Shown: one piece after another, positions 17,641 to 26,728 of the stretch
How positions within the stretch are numbered: position 1 is the first letter of the stretch
How the letters are laid out: every line of letters starts with the position of its first letter
Assembly (NCBI GenBank): GCA_963821505.1
Contig: CAWGEH010000034.1
Span: forward strand, 124,001 to 188,000
Reading direction: 5' to 3'
Origin: VAZQ01 sp963821505
GTDB taxonomy: Bacteria > Pseudomonadota > Alphaproteobacteria > Rhizobiales > Xanthobacteraceae
Length of the DNA stretch: 64,000 nucleotides
Translations under genes and position numbers: made by a program
Notes under the pieces: generated by a model
Told to the model about the DNA's origin: nothing
What the model saw: only the letters and a program-made list of their open reading frames with translations
Database searches by the model: none

Positions 17641-18444
17641 ATGCTTACGCTCTACCACGGCAGGACGTCGGTTTGCTCCGTCAAGGCGAGGCTGGCCTTG
17701 GCCGAAAAGGGCGTCGTTTTCGACAGCCGGCTGATGACGCTGCGCGGCGATCAATTCGATCCCGGTTACATGAAGCTCAATCCCAGTGCCGTGGTTCCGA
17801 CCCTGGTGCATGACGGCGAGGTCGTCATCGAATCGACGGTGATCATGCACTACGTCGACGAGACTTTCCCCGGCGTGGCGCTCATGCCGTCTGATCCGCT
17901 CGAGCGCGCGACGGTGCGCATGGCGGAGAAGCTCATGGACGAATACGTGCACGTCTCCTGCATGACGATCACCTTCGCAACCGCCAACCGCGCGAGCCTT
18001 GCGCGGCTCAAGCCGGAGGAGATGGAGGCCGAGCTGGCCAAGGCGCCCGACGCCAAGCGATCCGAGATCAAGCGGCAGGTCGTCGCCCATGGGCTCGATG
18101 CCCCGCCGGTAGTGGAAGCACTGCGCCAGCAGGAGAGGCTGCTCGACCAAATCGAGGCTGCGATGCAGCGCGGTCCCTACATGGCCGGATCGGACTGGTC
18201 ATTGGCGGACGCGGCCGCGACCCCCTACGTCTGGCGGCTCGACAAGCTCAAGCTCGCGCGCATGTGGGACGACCGGCCCGGCGTTGCCGCCTGGTACCAG
18301 CGCATCCGAGAACGGCCCTCGTTCAAGACGGCGTTGGAGGATTGGGTGACGGCAGCCGACCAGGAGGGTTACGCCAACGAGCCGGACCCCTGGCCGAAGG
18401 TGTGCGAGATCCTGCGCGCGGCGTCATCCACTCGCGCGGCGTAG
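17641..18444 (+). CDS. glutathione S-transferase family protein
   Basis: A 267-residue GST. The N-terminal thioredoxin-like domain has LYHGRTSVCSVKARLALAEKG, with Ser/Cys at the catalytic position, then cis-Pro NPSAVVPTLVHDG and ESTVIMHYVDETFP for glutathione binding. The all-helical C-terminal domain (about 90-250) holds the N-capping motif SDWSLADAAATPYVWRLDKL. It is longer than the usual 200-230 residues, with an insert around 105-155. GGAGGAG precedes the ATG. It may serve detoxification or an aromatic degradation step. Confidence 0.85.
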   Translation: MLTLYHGRTSVCSVKARLALAEKGVVFDSRLMTLRGDQFDPGYMKLNPSAVVPTLVHDGEVVIESTVIMHYVDETFPGVALMPSDPLERATVRMAEKLMDEYVHVSCMTITFATANRASLARLKPEEMEAELAKAPDAKRSEIKRQVVAHGLDAPPVVEALRQQERLLDQIEAAMQRGPYMAGSDWSLADAAATPYVWRLDKLKLARMWDDRPGVAAWYQRIRERPSFKTALEDWVTAADQEGYANEPDPWPKVCEILRAASSTRAA

Positions 18445-18566
18445 GCTGGGCAAAGCGAGGCGTGCCCACGCATGCCTGAGCATCCCGGACGCTTGTTGCG
18501 CGCATCAGCCTTCGATGCTGCGAGACTGCGACACGCGCCTTTGTCGGCCCCGCGGCGTCGTCGGGA

Positions 18567-19772
18567 TCATTTGCGCTTGGACTCGCGCATCATCGCGGTG
18601 AAGCGGTCGAACAGGTAATGGCTGTCGCGCGGGCCGGGCGATGCTTCGGGGTGGTACTGCACCGAGAATACCGGTCGGTCCTTGAGCGCAATGCCGCAGT
18701 TCGAGCCGTCGAACAGCGACACATGAGTCTCGGTGGTGTTCGCCGGCAACGTGGCGCGGTCGACGGCGAAGCCGTGGTTCATGGAGGTGATCTCGACCTT
18801 GCCGGTGACGAGGTCCTTCACCGGATGGTTGGCGCCGTGATGACCCTGATGCATCTTCATCGTCCGGGCGCCGACCGCAATGCCGAGCATCTGGTGGCCG
18901 AGACAGATGCCGAAGGTGGGGATGCCCTTGGCGATGATGTCGCGGATCACCGGCACGGCATATTCCCCGGTCGCGGCCGGATCGCCGGGACCGTTGGAGA
19001 GAAAAACTCCGTCGGGCTTAAGCGCGACGATGTCCGCCGCCGAGGTCTGGGCCGGCACCACCGTCACCTTGCAGCCCTTGCCCGCGAGCTGGCGCAGAAT
19101 GTTGCGCTTGATGCCGTAGTCGATGGCGACCACGTGGAATTCCGCGCTGTCCTGCCGGCCATAGCCCTTGTCCCATTGCCACGCGGTCTCGTCCCAGGTG
19201 AAGCGCTGGCCCGAGGTCACCATCGGCACGAGGTCCATGCCGACGAGGCCCGGCCATTCGCGCGCTTCCCGCTTGAGCGTGTCGAGATCGAAGCTGCCGG
19301 ATGGAGCGTGTGCGATCACCGCGTTCGGCATGCCCTTGACGCGAATGCGGCTGGTGAGCGCGCGGGTATCGATGCCGCAGAGCCCGATGATGCCGCGCGC
19401 CTTCAGCCATTGATCGAGGTGGCGCGTGGCGCGGTAGTTCGACGGCTCGGTGATCGCGGCGTGGAGCACGACGCCGCGTGCGCCCGGCGTCGCCGCCATG
19501 TTCACGGTCTCGATGTCGTCCTCGTTGGTGCCGACATTGCCGATATGCGGAAAGGTGAAGGTGATGATCTGTCCGGCATAGGAGGGATCGGTGAGGATTT
19601 CCTGGTAGCCGGTCATGGCGGTGTTGAAGCACAGCTCGCCCACGGCGTGCCCGGTGGCGCCGAAGCCGAAGCCTTCGAGCACGGTGCCGTCGGCGAGCGC
19701 GAGGAGCGCGGTTGCCTTCGGCTCGGCCCAAGACGGCCGAGCGGGGATATCCGCTGGTTGTTTCTCGCTCAT
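18567..19772 (-). CDS. carA: carbamoyl-phosphate synthase small subunit
   Basis: The 401-residue glutaminase subunit supplying ammonia to CarB. The N-terminal CPSase_sm domain (about residues 22-155) has LALADGTVLEGFGFGATG and FNTAMTGYQEILTDPSYAGQ. The C-terminal class I amidotransferase domain has the nucleophile in FGICLGHQMLG and the His-Glu pair in VQYHPEASPGP. The Met at 19772 gives MSEKQPADIPARPSW; the long upstream extension overlaps yqeY and is rejected. It is divergent from yqeY with 87 bases between. Confidence 0.97.
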   Translation of the reverse strand: MSEKQPADIPARPSWAEPKATALLALADGTVLEGFGFGATGHAVGELCFNTAMTGYQEILTDPSYAGQIITFTFPHIGNVGTNEDDIETVNMAATPGARGVVLHAAITEPSNYRATRHLDQWLKARGIIGLCGIDTRALTSRIRVKGMPNAVIAHAPSGSFDLDTLKREAREWPGLVGMDLVPMVTSGQRFTWDETAWQWDKGYGRQDSAEFHVVAIDYGIKRNILRQLAGKGCKVTVVPAQTSAADIVALKPDGVFLSNGPGDPAATGEYAVPVIRDIIAKGIPTFGICLGHQMLGIAVGARTMKMHQGHHGANHPVKDLVTGKVEITSMNHGFAVDRATLPANTTETHVSLFDGSNCGIALKDRPVFSVQYHPEASPGPRDSHYLFDRFTAMMRESKRK

Positions 19773-19859
19773 GCAAGGCCTAAATCTGGAACCGCGCCGC
19801 GCTCGAGCGTCGGTTCGAGCTCGACATCCGGCGGCGCAACCTTGCGAAAGGCCATAGCC

Positions 19860-20315
19860 GTGCTGCGCGACGAGATCAACACCGCCCTCAAAGATGCGAT
19901 GAAAGCCCGGGACGAGCGCCGGGTATCGACGCTGCGCCTGGTCAATGCCGCGCTCAAGAATGCCGACATCGAGGCGCAAGGGCACGGCAAGCCCGTGCTC
20001 TCGGACGAGGAGCTCCTCGGCCTGCTCCAGAAGCTGATCAAGCAGCGCCAGGAATCGGTCGAAATCTACGACAAGGCCGGCCGCAAGGAGCTCGCCGATC
20101 GCGAGCGCGGCGAGATCGAGATCATCCGGGCCTATCTCCCGCAGCAGATGTCCGAGGCGGAGGCAGAGGCGGCCATTGCCGAGGCCGTCAAGGCTACCGG
20201 CGCGCAGAGCATGAAGGACATGGGCAAGGTCATGGCCGCCCTCAAGCAGGCCCATGCCGGTAAAATGGACTTCGGCAAGGCTTCGGGCCTGGTGAAAGGG
20301 CTGCTGGCGGGCTGA
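19860..20315 (+). CDS. GatB/YqeY-domain protein
   Basis: A 151-residue YqeY-type protein, which resembles the C-terminal tRNA-binding domain of the GatB amidotransferase subunit. The start is the GTG at 19860 (VLRDEINTALKDAMKARDERR), with GAAAGG eight bases upstream. Conserved parts are STLRLVNAALKNADIE, EIEIIRAYLPQQMSEAE and MDFGKASGLVKGLLAG. In many alphaproteobacteria this gene is followed directly by dnaG and rpoD; here dnaG is 20.8 kb away. Confidence 0.92.
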   Translation: MLRDEINTALKDAMKARDERRVSTLRLVNAALKNADIEAQGHGKPVLSDEELLGLLQKLIKQRQESVEIYDKAGRKELADRERGEIEIIRAYLPQQMSEAEAEAAIAEAVKATGAQSMKDMGKVMAALKQAHAGKMDFGKASGLVKGLLAG

Positions 20316-20473
20316 GCGCCAGACGGGGGCGAGGGCGCTCTTCACCAATTGGCGCGGCTCGCAACGCCACCGGGAGCTGACCGCTGCCAGCTCAATCGGC
20401 GGCGGCATTGACCCGCGAGCCCACCTGGATTGATGTCAGAACGTGTCGGCCCCGTCAAAATGGAGGTTCGAGC

Positions 20474-20998
20474 ATGTCCGTGTCCTGCAAGTTCGAGCGC
20501 AGCCTTCTCAGCCACGAAGAAGACGAGACCATCCGGGATACACATCATCCTGCGATTTACGAACACGACGCGGAGGGCCTGAAGGCGTTGCGCGTCCGCT
20601 TGCGACAGATGCGCGACAAGGAGCGCACCCTGACACGAGAGAAGCAGCGTGAGGTCCGGGGCAAGGCCGCGCCGCGCGGGGGAAGCTTTCCGGGAACCGC
20701 TGAGCAGCCGCTCCACCGGAAGCAGGTGTTCGCGTCTGCACTGAAGCGGGTGAACAAGGAACTGGCGCGTGTTCACAAGCTGGAGGCTCGGACTGCCCAT
20801 GTGGAGGCCGCTTGGCGCGCACTCGCGCTGCGCCGGGCGGCACAGTTTGCGCCATATCCGGCGGCCGGCGATACCGCAAACGAGGGCATGCGTCCACTTC
20901 CGGGCCAACGCCGCCGAACAAAGGTCCCCCCCGGCAAGATCGGCAGCGTCTCGCAGGCAACGAAGGTCGCTCAAGCGGCGCGCGACTCGCGCAGCTAG
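20474..20998 (+). CDS. hypothetical protein, basic, helical
   Basis: I do not recognise this 174-residue protein. The Met at 20474 has GGAGG seven bases upstream, which supports translation and this start. It is highly charged, begins MSVSCKFERSLLSHEEDETIRDTH, has a helical Arg/Lys/Glu-rich stretch (ALRVRLRQMRDKERTLTREKQREVRGKA, about residues 38-65), and a basic low-complexity tail ending ARDSRS. No signal peptide or membrane segment is visible. A nucleic-acid-binding role would fit the charge but is only a guess. Confidence 0.6.
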   Translation: MSVSCKFERSLLSHEEDETIRDTHHPAIYEHDAEGLKALRVRLRQMRDKERTLTREKQREVRGKAAPRGGSFPGTAEQPLHRKQVFASALKRVNKELARVHKLEARTAHVEAAWRALALRRAAQFAPYPAAGDTANEGMRPLPGQRRRTKVPPGKIGSVSQATKVAQAARDSRS

Positions 20999-21242
20999 CT
21001 CAACTCCCTGCGGCGCCGGCGTTTCTGGCGGTGGCGATCGCTCCGCGCAGAACGATCGTAAGAGAGACTCCCTGATTGTCCTCCGCGGGGCGGCCGAAAC
21101 CCGGAGCGACAGATTGTAGGCTGCTCGATCGTATCGCTGTTGGCGCCGCGACCCGCTTGCGATAGCTATCGCGCGTCGTTCGATCAAACACGAACGCCAG
21201 TCTTGGCGGGCTAGGCCGGCGAGGGCTGCCGGAAGGATGATG

Positions 21243-22163
21243 ATGATGCAGCAATGTCGGGTGCGCGGTGTCCGCAGCGTCGAGCTCGCGGCAACGAACC
21301 TCGAGGAAGCCGGGCGATTCTACGAAAGCGTCTGGGGACTGCGGCCGGTGGGCTCACGCGACGGCGTTCAGCTGTATCGGGGGACCGCGGCCTATCATCA
21401 TATTGTCGGCTTGCATCGGGGGCCGCGGCCGGGGCTCATACGCATCGTGTTCGACGTGGCCGACCGCGAAGGCATCGACGCGCTCCATCGCGCGGTCACG
21501 GCGGCGGGCGGCCCCGTCACCGCCCCGGCGACCCCTGCCGCCGACGGAGGCGGCTATGGGTTCGGCTGCACGGATCCGGACGGCCGCAACCTCGCCTTCG
21601 TGTGCGCCTGCGCCGACCACGCGGACGCACAGGACATGACCGACCGGCCGCGCCAGATCGCCCACGTCAATCTTAACACCCTGAACTTCGACGCCAGCTA
21701 TGGCTTCTTCACCCAGACGCTCGGCTTTCGACAGATCGACGAGAATGCGCCGCTGTGGTTCTTGCATTGCGACAGTTCCGAGCACAGTTCCATCGTGCTC
21801 GCGAAGACCGGGCTTGCGACCCTCAATCACATCGCCTTCGAGATGCCGGACTTCGACTCCGTCATGCGCGGCATGGGCCGCATGAAGGACAACGGCTATC
21901 CGATCGAGTGGGGGCCGGGGCGGCACGGTCCCGGCAACAACGTCTTTGCCTATTTCTGCGGGCCGGACGAAGTGCCGATCGAGTACACCGCGGAGGTCCT
22001 GCAGGTCGACGACAGCTACGTGCCGCGCGGGTCGGAACATTGGAAGTTTCCGCCCGGCCGGTCGGATCAGTGGGGCATCACCCAGCCGCGCTCGGCGCGC
22101 TACTACCGCGTGCAGCGGCTGTTCGGTTTCATCGCGGACGGCCACCGGCTCGAAGCGGGCTGA
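21243..22163 (+). CDS. VOC-family protein, two-domain type I extradiol dioxygenase-like
   Basis: About 306 residues forming two vicinal-oxygen-chelate domains, the layout of type I extradiol catechol dioxygenases. The first begins VRSVELAATNLEEAGRFYESVWGL, the second IAHVNLNTLNFDASYGFFTQTLGF. Candidate metal ligands of the second domain are His in AHVNLNT, His in LNHIAFEM, and Glu in EVPIEYTAEV, so this domain looks catalytically competent. The stretch PGNNVFAYFCGPDEVPIEY resembles the extradiol signature. Four consecutive ATG codons (21237-21248) leave the start open; GGAAGG at 21231 favours the third or fourth. Two Bug genes follow, suggesting breakdown of an imported aromatic. Confidence 0.75.
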   Translation: MMQQCRVRGVRSVELAATNLEEAGRFYESVWGLRPVGSRDGVQLYRGTAAYHHIVGLHRGPRPGLIRIVFDVADREGIDALHRAVTAAGGPVTAPATPAADGGGYGFGCTDPDGRNLAFVCACADHADAQDMTDRPRQIAHVNLNTLNFDASYGFFTQTLGFRQIDENAPLWFLHCDSSEHSSIVLAKTGLATLNHIAFEMPDFDSVMRGMGRMKDNGYPIEWGPGRHGPGNNVFAYFCGPDEVPIEYTAEVLQVDDSYVPRGSEHWKFPPGRSDQWGITQPRSARYYRVQRLFGFIADGHRLEAG

Positions 22164-22273
22164 AACGCGGAGACGAATTATCGCAGCCGGCGGCGGCTTC
22201 CCGCGCGAGCGCGGCAGCAACCGGGATGCTAGGCTGTCCGGCACCAGAGCATAAGAAAAGCGGAGGAAACCCT

Positions 22274-23242
22274 GTGCGCGGCTCGACCCTGGTGGTTTCG
22301 ACGGTCTGTACAGCGTTCGCACTCGCGAGCATTGCGCGGGCGCAGGACTATCCGACAAAGCCGATCCGGGTGATCGCATCGTCGGCGGCCGGCGGCATCA
22401 GCGATATATTCATGCGCACGGTGGGCGAGGAACTCAACCGGCGCTGGGGCCAGCCGATCGTGATCGAGAACCGCGCGGGCGGCGGCATGAATATCGGCGG
22501 ACGCGCGTGCGCCGATGCACCGCCCGACGGCTACACGATCTGCATCATGTCGAACGAGGTCGTGACCTATAACCAGTATCTCTACAAGACTCCCGGCTTC
22601 GACGCCGAGAGGAGCATCGCGCCCGTGACCAACCTGTTCTTTTTAACGCAAGCGCTGGTGGTGAATTCCTCGCTGAAGGTGAAGAACCTGGCCGAGCTTG
22701 CCGCGTTGTCGAAGGCCAAGCCCGGCACGCTGAGCTTTTCGGCGCCGGCGGCGCCACTCGCGTTGTTCATGGACAATTTCAACAAGGACAACGGCACCGA
22801 TCTCGTGCGCGTGCCGTTCAAGGGCGGCGGCGACGCCGTCAATGGCGTGCTCTCGGGCGCCACGCCGATCACCTTCCTGGGTGTGGGAAATCTCATCTCC
22901 TACCTGCAGGGCGGGATGATGACCGCCCTCGTGGTCGACGGCGAGCGGCGTTCGCCGCTGTTCCCGGATGTCCCGACGCTGCGGGATGTCGGCTATCGCG
23001 GCCCGCTGACGCGCTCCTATTTCGCGCTCTACGCGCCGATGGGCACTGCGCCGGCCTTCATCGCCAAGATCGCCGCCGACGTGCGGCAGATCGCCGGCGC
23101 ACAAGCCTTCCGCGACAAGCACCTGATCGCGCGCGGGCTCGAACCGGTGCTCGATTCGCCCGAGGAGTTCGCCCAATTCCTCAGGCGGGACCGGGCCGAA
23201 GCCCGACGCGTGGTTAAGGATGCGGGTTTGCAGCCGCAGTGA
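22274..23242 (+). CDS. Bug/TctC-type solute-binding protein
   Basis: A 322-residue periplasmic binding protein starting at the GTG at 22274, which has GGAGG seven bases upstream; longer upstream frames are antisense-like shadows of the VOC gene. It has a signal peptide with AFALASIARAQD cleavage region. The mature start QDYPTKPIRVIASSAAGGISDIFMR shows an AAGG ligand loop in place of PPGG. RACADAPPDGYTICIM, VPFKGGGDAVNGVLSG and LFPDVPTLRDVGY follow. It is a close paralogue of the proteins encoded at 23388 and 28558. No membrane subunits are adjacent. Confidence 0.9.
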   Translation: MRGSTLVVSTVCTAFALASIARAQDYPTKPIRVIASSAAGGISDIFMRTVGEELNRRWGQPIVIENRAGGGMNIGGRACADAPPDGYTICIMSNEVVTYNQYLYKTPGFDAERSIAPVTNLFFLTQALVVNSSLKVKNLAELAALSKAKPGTLSFSAPAAPLALFMDNFNKDNGTDLVRVPFKGGGDAVNGVLSGATPITFLGVGNLISYLQGGMMTALVVDGERRSPLFPDVPTLRDVGYRGPLTRSYFALYAPMGTAPAFIAKIAADVRQIAGAQAFRDKHLIARGLEPVLDSPEEFAQFLRRDRAEARRVVKDAGLQPQ

Positions 23243-23247
23243 AACGA

Positions 23248-23373
23248 GCGCATGTTCCGGAAAAGCCTGCCCCGGACTTGATCCGGGGTGGGAACCGGTT
23301 TTCCGAATAGAACATGCACAGATCAAAGAATTGAGAACGCATCACCATTCAACCCAATCGAGACGCGCTGCAG
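23248..23373. repeat. dispersed palindromic repeat, copy B
   Basis: Starts GCGCATGTTCCGGAAAA at 23248 just after a Bug stop codon. It carries an inner CCCCGGACTTGATCCGGGG hairpin (23270-23288), then ACCGGTTTTCCGAATAG and AACATGC, and a tail with AACGCATCACCATTC and AACCCAATCG. It fills the gap between two Bug genes. Confidence 0.8.
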
Positions 23374-23387
23374 CGGAGAAAGGGAGC

Positions 23388-24350
23388 ATGAAACACCTCG
23401 TCGCCGTGATCGGACTACTCGCCGCCGTCGGCGCGACGCCGTCGCCCGCGCAGGACTATCCCACGCGTCCGATTCGGGCCCTGACCACCACCAGCGCGGG
23501 CGGGATCAGCGACATCTTCATGCGGGCGCTCGGGGACGAGATGCTCAAACGCTGGGGACAGGCGGTTGTGGTGGAAAATCGACCCGGCGGCATGCAGAAC
23601 GTCGGCGCCCGCGCCTGCACCGAGGCGCCGCCCGACGGCTACACCATCTGCATCCTCAACGCCGAGCCGGTGGCCTACAACCAGTTCCTCATCAAGAACA
23701 TGCCGTTCAACCCGGAGAAGGGGCTGCAGCCGGTCACCAATCTCTATCACCTGATCCAGACGCTGGTGGTGAACTCGAAGCTCGACGTCAAGACCATCGA
23801 CGAGCTGATCGCCTTGTCGAAAGCCAAGGCCGGTACCCTGAACTACGTGACCGCCTCCGTGCCGCTCGCCCTCTACATGGAGACGCTCAAGAAGGAGAAG
23901 GGCGCGGACTGGGTGCGCGTGCCGTTCAAGGGTGGCGGCGAGGCCGTCAACGCGGTGCTGAGCGGCTCGACGCCCATCGCGCTCATCGGCGAGGGCAATG
24001 TCGTGGGACAGATCCGCGCCGGCACGATGACGCCGCTGGTCATGGTCAACAACATCAAGTCGCCGAATTTCCCCAATGTCCCGACCATGGCCGAGACCGG
24101 CTATGCCGGGGCGCCGTCGCGCAGCTGGTACGGGCTGTTCGTACCGGCCGGCACGCCCAAGCCGATCGTCGACAAGCTCGCCAAGGAGGTCGCGAGCATC
24201 GTCAACGATCCCGCCTTCCGCGAGCGCCATCTCACCGCCCGCAGCCTAGTGCCGGCCGTCAACACACCGGAGCAATTCGCCGAAGAGATCAAGAAGGACC
24301 GCGCAGCCGCCCAGCAGGTGGTCAAGGATTCGGGCCTCGAGCCGCAGTAA
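23388..24350 (+). CDS. Bug/TctC-type solute-binding protein
   Basis: A 320-residue paralogue of the preceding protein. The Met at 23388 starts MKHLVAVIGLLAAVGATPSPAQ, a typical signal peptide with an AQ-type end. The mature part has DYPTRPIRALTTTSAGGISDIFMR and RACTEAPPDGYTICIL. VPFKGGGEAVNAVLSG and FPNVPTMAETGYAG are family hallmarks. Tandem paralogues arose by duplication and may recognise different ligands. The upstream extension of the frame to 23220 runs through repeat copy B and is rejected. The substrate is unknown. Confidence 0.9.
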   Translation: MKHLVAVIGLLAAVGATPSPAQDYPTRPIRALTTTSAGGISDIFMRALGDEMLKRWGQAVVVENRPGGMQNVGARACTEAPPDGYTICILNAEPVAYNQFLIKNMPFNPEKGLQPVTNLYHLIQTLVVNSKLDVKTIDELIALSKAKAGTLNYVTASVPLALYMETLKKEKGADWVRVPFKGGGEAVNAVLSGSTPIALIGEGNVVGQIRAGTMTPLVMVNNIKSPNFPNVPTMAETGYAGAPSRSWYGLFVPAGTPKPIVDKLAKEVASIVNDPAFRERHLTARSLVPAVNTPEQFAEEIKKDRAAAQQVVKDSGLEPQ

Positions 24351-24447
24351 GATTCAACGACTGATGCCCGCATGCGCTCGACTGCTCGCCTCGCCACGGG
24401 AGAGAGCACGCATCGCCGCCGCCCTCGACGAGATGAAGGTGGGCGGC

Positions 24448-26394
24448 TCAGCCATCATGTCCATCGGCTGAAACCGTAAACTGAAACGTCATCCCCGGGC
24501 CGCTGTTGCGAGACGCCCACACCCGCCCGCCGTGGGCTTCGATGATCGAGCGACAGATGGACAACCCCATTCCCAAGCCATTCGGCTTGGTGGTGTAGAA
24601 CGCGCTGAAAAGCCGATCGGTCTGCTCGGGTTCTATTCCGACGCCGACATCCTCCACCGCCACAAGCACCTGGTCGGGGCTGTGCGATTGCGTGCGGATG
24701 AGAAGCACGCGTTCGCGATCGGTGACCGTCGCCATGGCCTGGACGGCATTGATGGCGAGGTTGACGATCACTTGCTGCAGCTGGATCCGGTCGCCGCGCA
24801 CCGGCGGCGGCCGCGACGCAGGCTGCAGCCGCATTGTGACGCGATGGCGCAGGGCCTCGTGCCGTATCAGAGTGACCACCTCATCGATGACCGCATTGAT
24901 GTCGAGTTGGGTCATCTCCGGAGGGGCCTTCCGCGAGAACTCCCGAATCCTATGGATCACCGCATTCGCGCGATGGGCGTCGCTGACGATTTGCCTGATG
25001 CCATCGAGCGCCTCGTCGATTTCCGGGACTTCCCGGCTCAGCCATCGCAGGCTGGCTTCCCCGTTGGTGACGATGGCCGCCAGCGGCTGACTCACTTCAT
25101 GCGCAATCGACGCGCTCATCTCTCCGAGGGTGGTCACGCGCGTGACGTGGGCGAGCTCGGACTGTGCGGTATGCAACGCCTCCTGCGCCTTCCTGGTGGC
25201 AGTGACATCCATCAGCGCCCCGACTATTTCGTCCTCGCCTGTTTCGGATTTCAGGCGATGCGCTCGAACGTGAAGCTGTTTGACCGATCCATCCGGCGTC
25301 AGCAGGCGGTGCTCATAGTCGTAGTCCTGTTCGCCTCGCGCCGCGCGATCCATTTCCCGCCGGACGAGCTCGCGGTCGTCCGGATGCACGCGTTGCAGTA
25401 TGACGTCGATCGTCGGTTTGACCGCCGCATCGACGCCGAATATCCGGTGGGTTTCGTCCGACCAGAAGATCTCGCCGCTCGCGATCTTCCAGCCAAAGCT
25501 TCCGGTGACGCTCAGCCGCTCGGCCTCGGCCAAATAGGCTTCGCTCCGCCGCAGCGCGCTTTCGGCCCGCTTCTGATCCTCGATGTCGTGGCCCACTCCA
25601 TACCATTTGATCACGTCTCCGTTGTCATCGCGCAGCGGCACGCGGCGAACCCAGAACCGTCGGTATTCTCCGTCGGCTCGCCGCAGGCGCTGTTCCAGCT
25701 GGAACGGTTCCCCCGTCGGCAGGTGGGCGCGCCACGCGCGCTCGACCGAGGCGAGGTCATCGGGATGAATCGCGACCCCCCAGCGCTGACCCGTCAGGCT
25801 GTCCTGGGAAAGGCCGGTATAGTCCCGCCACGTTTGATTGACGAAATCGAGAGAGCCGTCGCGTCGATAGCGTGCTGCCAATGCCGGAATGGTGTCGATG
25901 GTCACCTGCAGCTCTCGTTCGGCTTGGCGGGCCGTTTGTTCGGCCCGCCTGCGTTCGGCGTTCTCGGCCTGCAGCGATGCGTTGAGTTCTTCGAGCTCCC
26001 CGACTGCCGCCTGCAGGTCATCGCGCGCGCGCCGGAGCGACCCCGCGGTGCTCCTTTGAGCGGCGCTCAGCGCAACCACGAACAGCGCCGCGATCGCGAA
26101 CAGGACAAGGCGCGGGATGTCCTTGAGCGCCGCCGCGGCTGTCAGCATCGGAGGCATGAAATAGTAATCGAACGCCAGAAGGGAGAGCGCGGTCGCGACC
26201 AAACCCGGGCCGACACCCCCAAACCAGGTCGCGAACATGATCGCGCAAAGAAACAACGATACGAACGGAGCGGATTCCAGGAACCTGTCCAGCAGCAGCG
26301 CGGCGACCAGCGCCGCGGCAACCGAGAGAACCGCAATTGCGTAGCGTAGAAGCGAGGGCGGTTTGGACCACCACGAAGGACTGGACTTCGGCAT
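24448..26394 (-). CDS. membrane PAS-domain sensor histidine kinase
   Basis: With the Met at 26394 the protein has 648 residues. Hydrophobic segments within about residues 15-110 form a KdpD-like (DUF4118) membrane domain. A coiled coil follows (about 125-165), then two PAS/PAC domains (about 165-285 and 290-405), a dimerisation domain with the phospho-accepting His in SIAHEVSQPLAAI, and an ATPase domain with NLAINAVQAM, EDVGVGI and NGLGMGLSICRSIIEAHGG. It is of the orthodox FixL-like class but no heme-pocket claim is made. No response regulator lies nearby, so its partner is elsewhere. Confidence 0.88.
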   Translation of the reverse strand: MPKSSPSWWSKPPSLLRYAIAVLSVAAALVAALLLDRFLESAPFVSLFLCAIMFATWFGGVGPGLVATALSLLAFDYYFMPPMLTAAAALKDIPRLVLFAIAALFVVALSAAQRSTAGSLRRARDDLQAAVGELEELNASLQAENAERRRAEQTARQAERELQVTIDTIPALAARYRRDGSLDFVNQTWRDYTGLSQDSLTGQRWGVAIHPDDLASVERAWRAHLPTGEPFQLEQRLRRADGEYRRFWVRRVPLRDDNGDVIKWYGVGHDIEDQKRAESALRRSEAYLAEAERLSVTGSFGWKIASGEIFWSDETHRIFGVDAAVKPTIDVILQRVHPDDRELVRREMDRAARGEQDYDYEHRLLTPDGSVKQLHVRAHRLKSETGEDEIVGALMDVTATRKAQEALHTAQSELAHVTRVTTLGEMSASIAHEVSQPLAAIVTNGEASLRWLSREVPEIDEALDGIRQIVSDAHRANAVIHRIREFSRKAPPEMTQLDINAVIDEVVTLIRHEALRHRVTMRLQPASRPPPVRGDRIQLQQVIVNLAINAVQAMATVTDRERVLLIRTQSHSPDQVLVAVEDVGVGIEPEQTDRLFSAFYTTKPNGLGMGLSICRSIIEAHGGRVWASRNSGPGMTFQFTVSADGHDG

Positions 26395-26499
26395 TTTCCG
26401 CCTCCTCGAAGAAACGATGCCTTCGCCGCCATGCGCAGAAGCGACAGGTCGGCATCCGTGCGTCAAGGCTCCGCACTCGATAAGGCCGCGGTACCACTA

Positions 26500-26603
26500 G
26501 CGCATGTTCCGGAAAAGTGGGAACCGGTTTTCCGAACAGAACATGCGCAAAATCGAAGAATCTAGAGCGCATCACGATTCGACCCAATCGGGATGCGCTC
26601 TAG
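26500..26603. repeat. dispersed palindromic repeat, copy C
   Basis: Contains GCGCATGTTCCGGAAAAG, ACCGGTTTTCCGAACAG and AACATGCGC (26500-26548). A second inverted pair follows: TCTAGAGCGCATC at 26561 and GATGCGCTCTAG ending at 26603. It is the best preserved copy. It fills the gene-poor stretch 26395-26728 between the kinase and a CocE hydrolase; nothing else is recognised there. Confidence 0.85.
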
Positions 26604-26728
26604 TGCGGTGATACAAGGCAGCCAAGCCGAAGAGGCCTTGATAATGAAGTGATATCGCGGTCGCTGTCGTCGCACGACAGGCTTTTAGGCAATGGCACCC
26701 CGAGAACTACACCGCGAAGGAAGCCGCC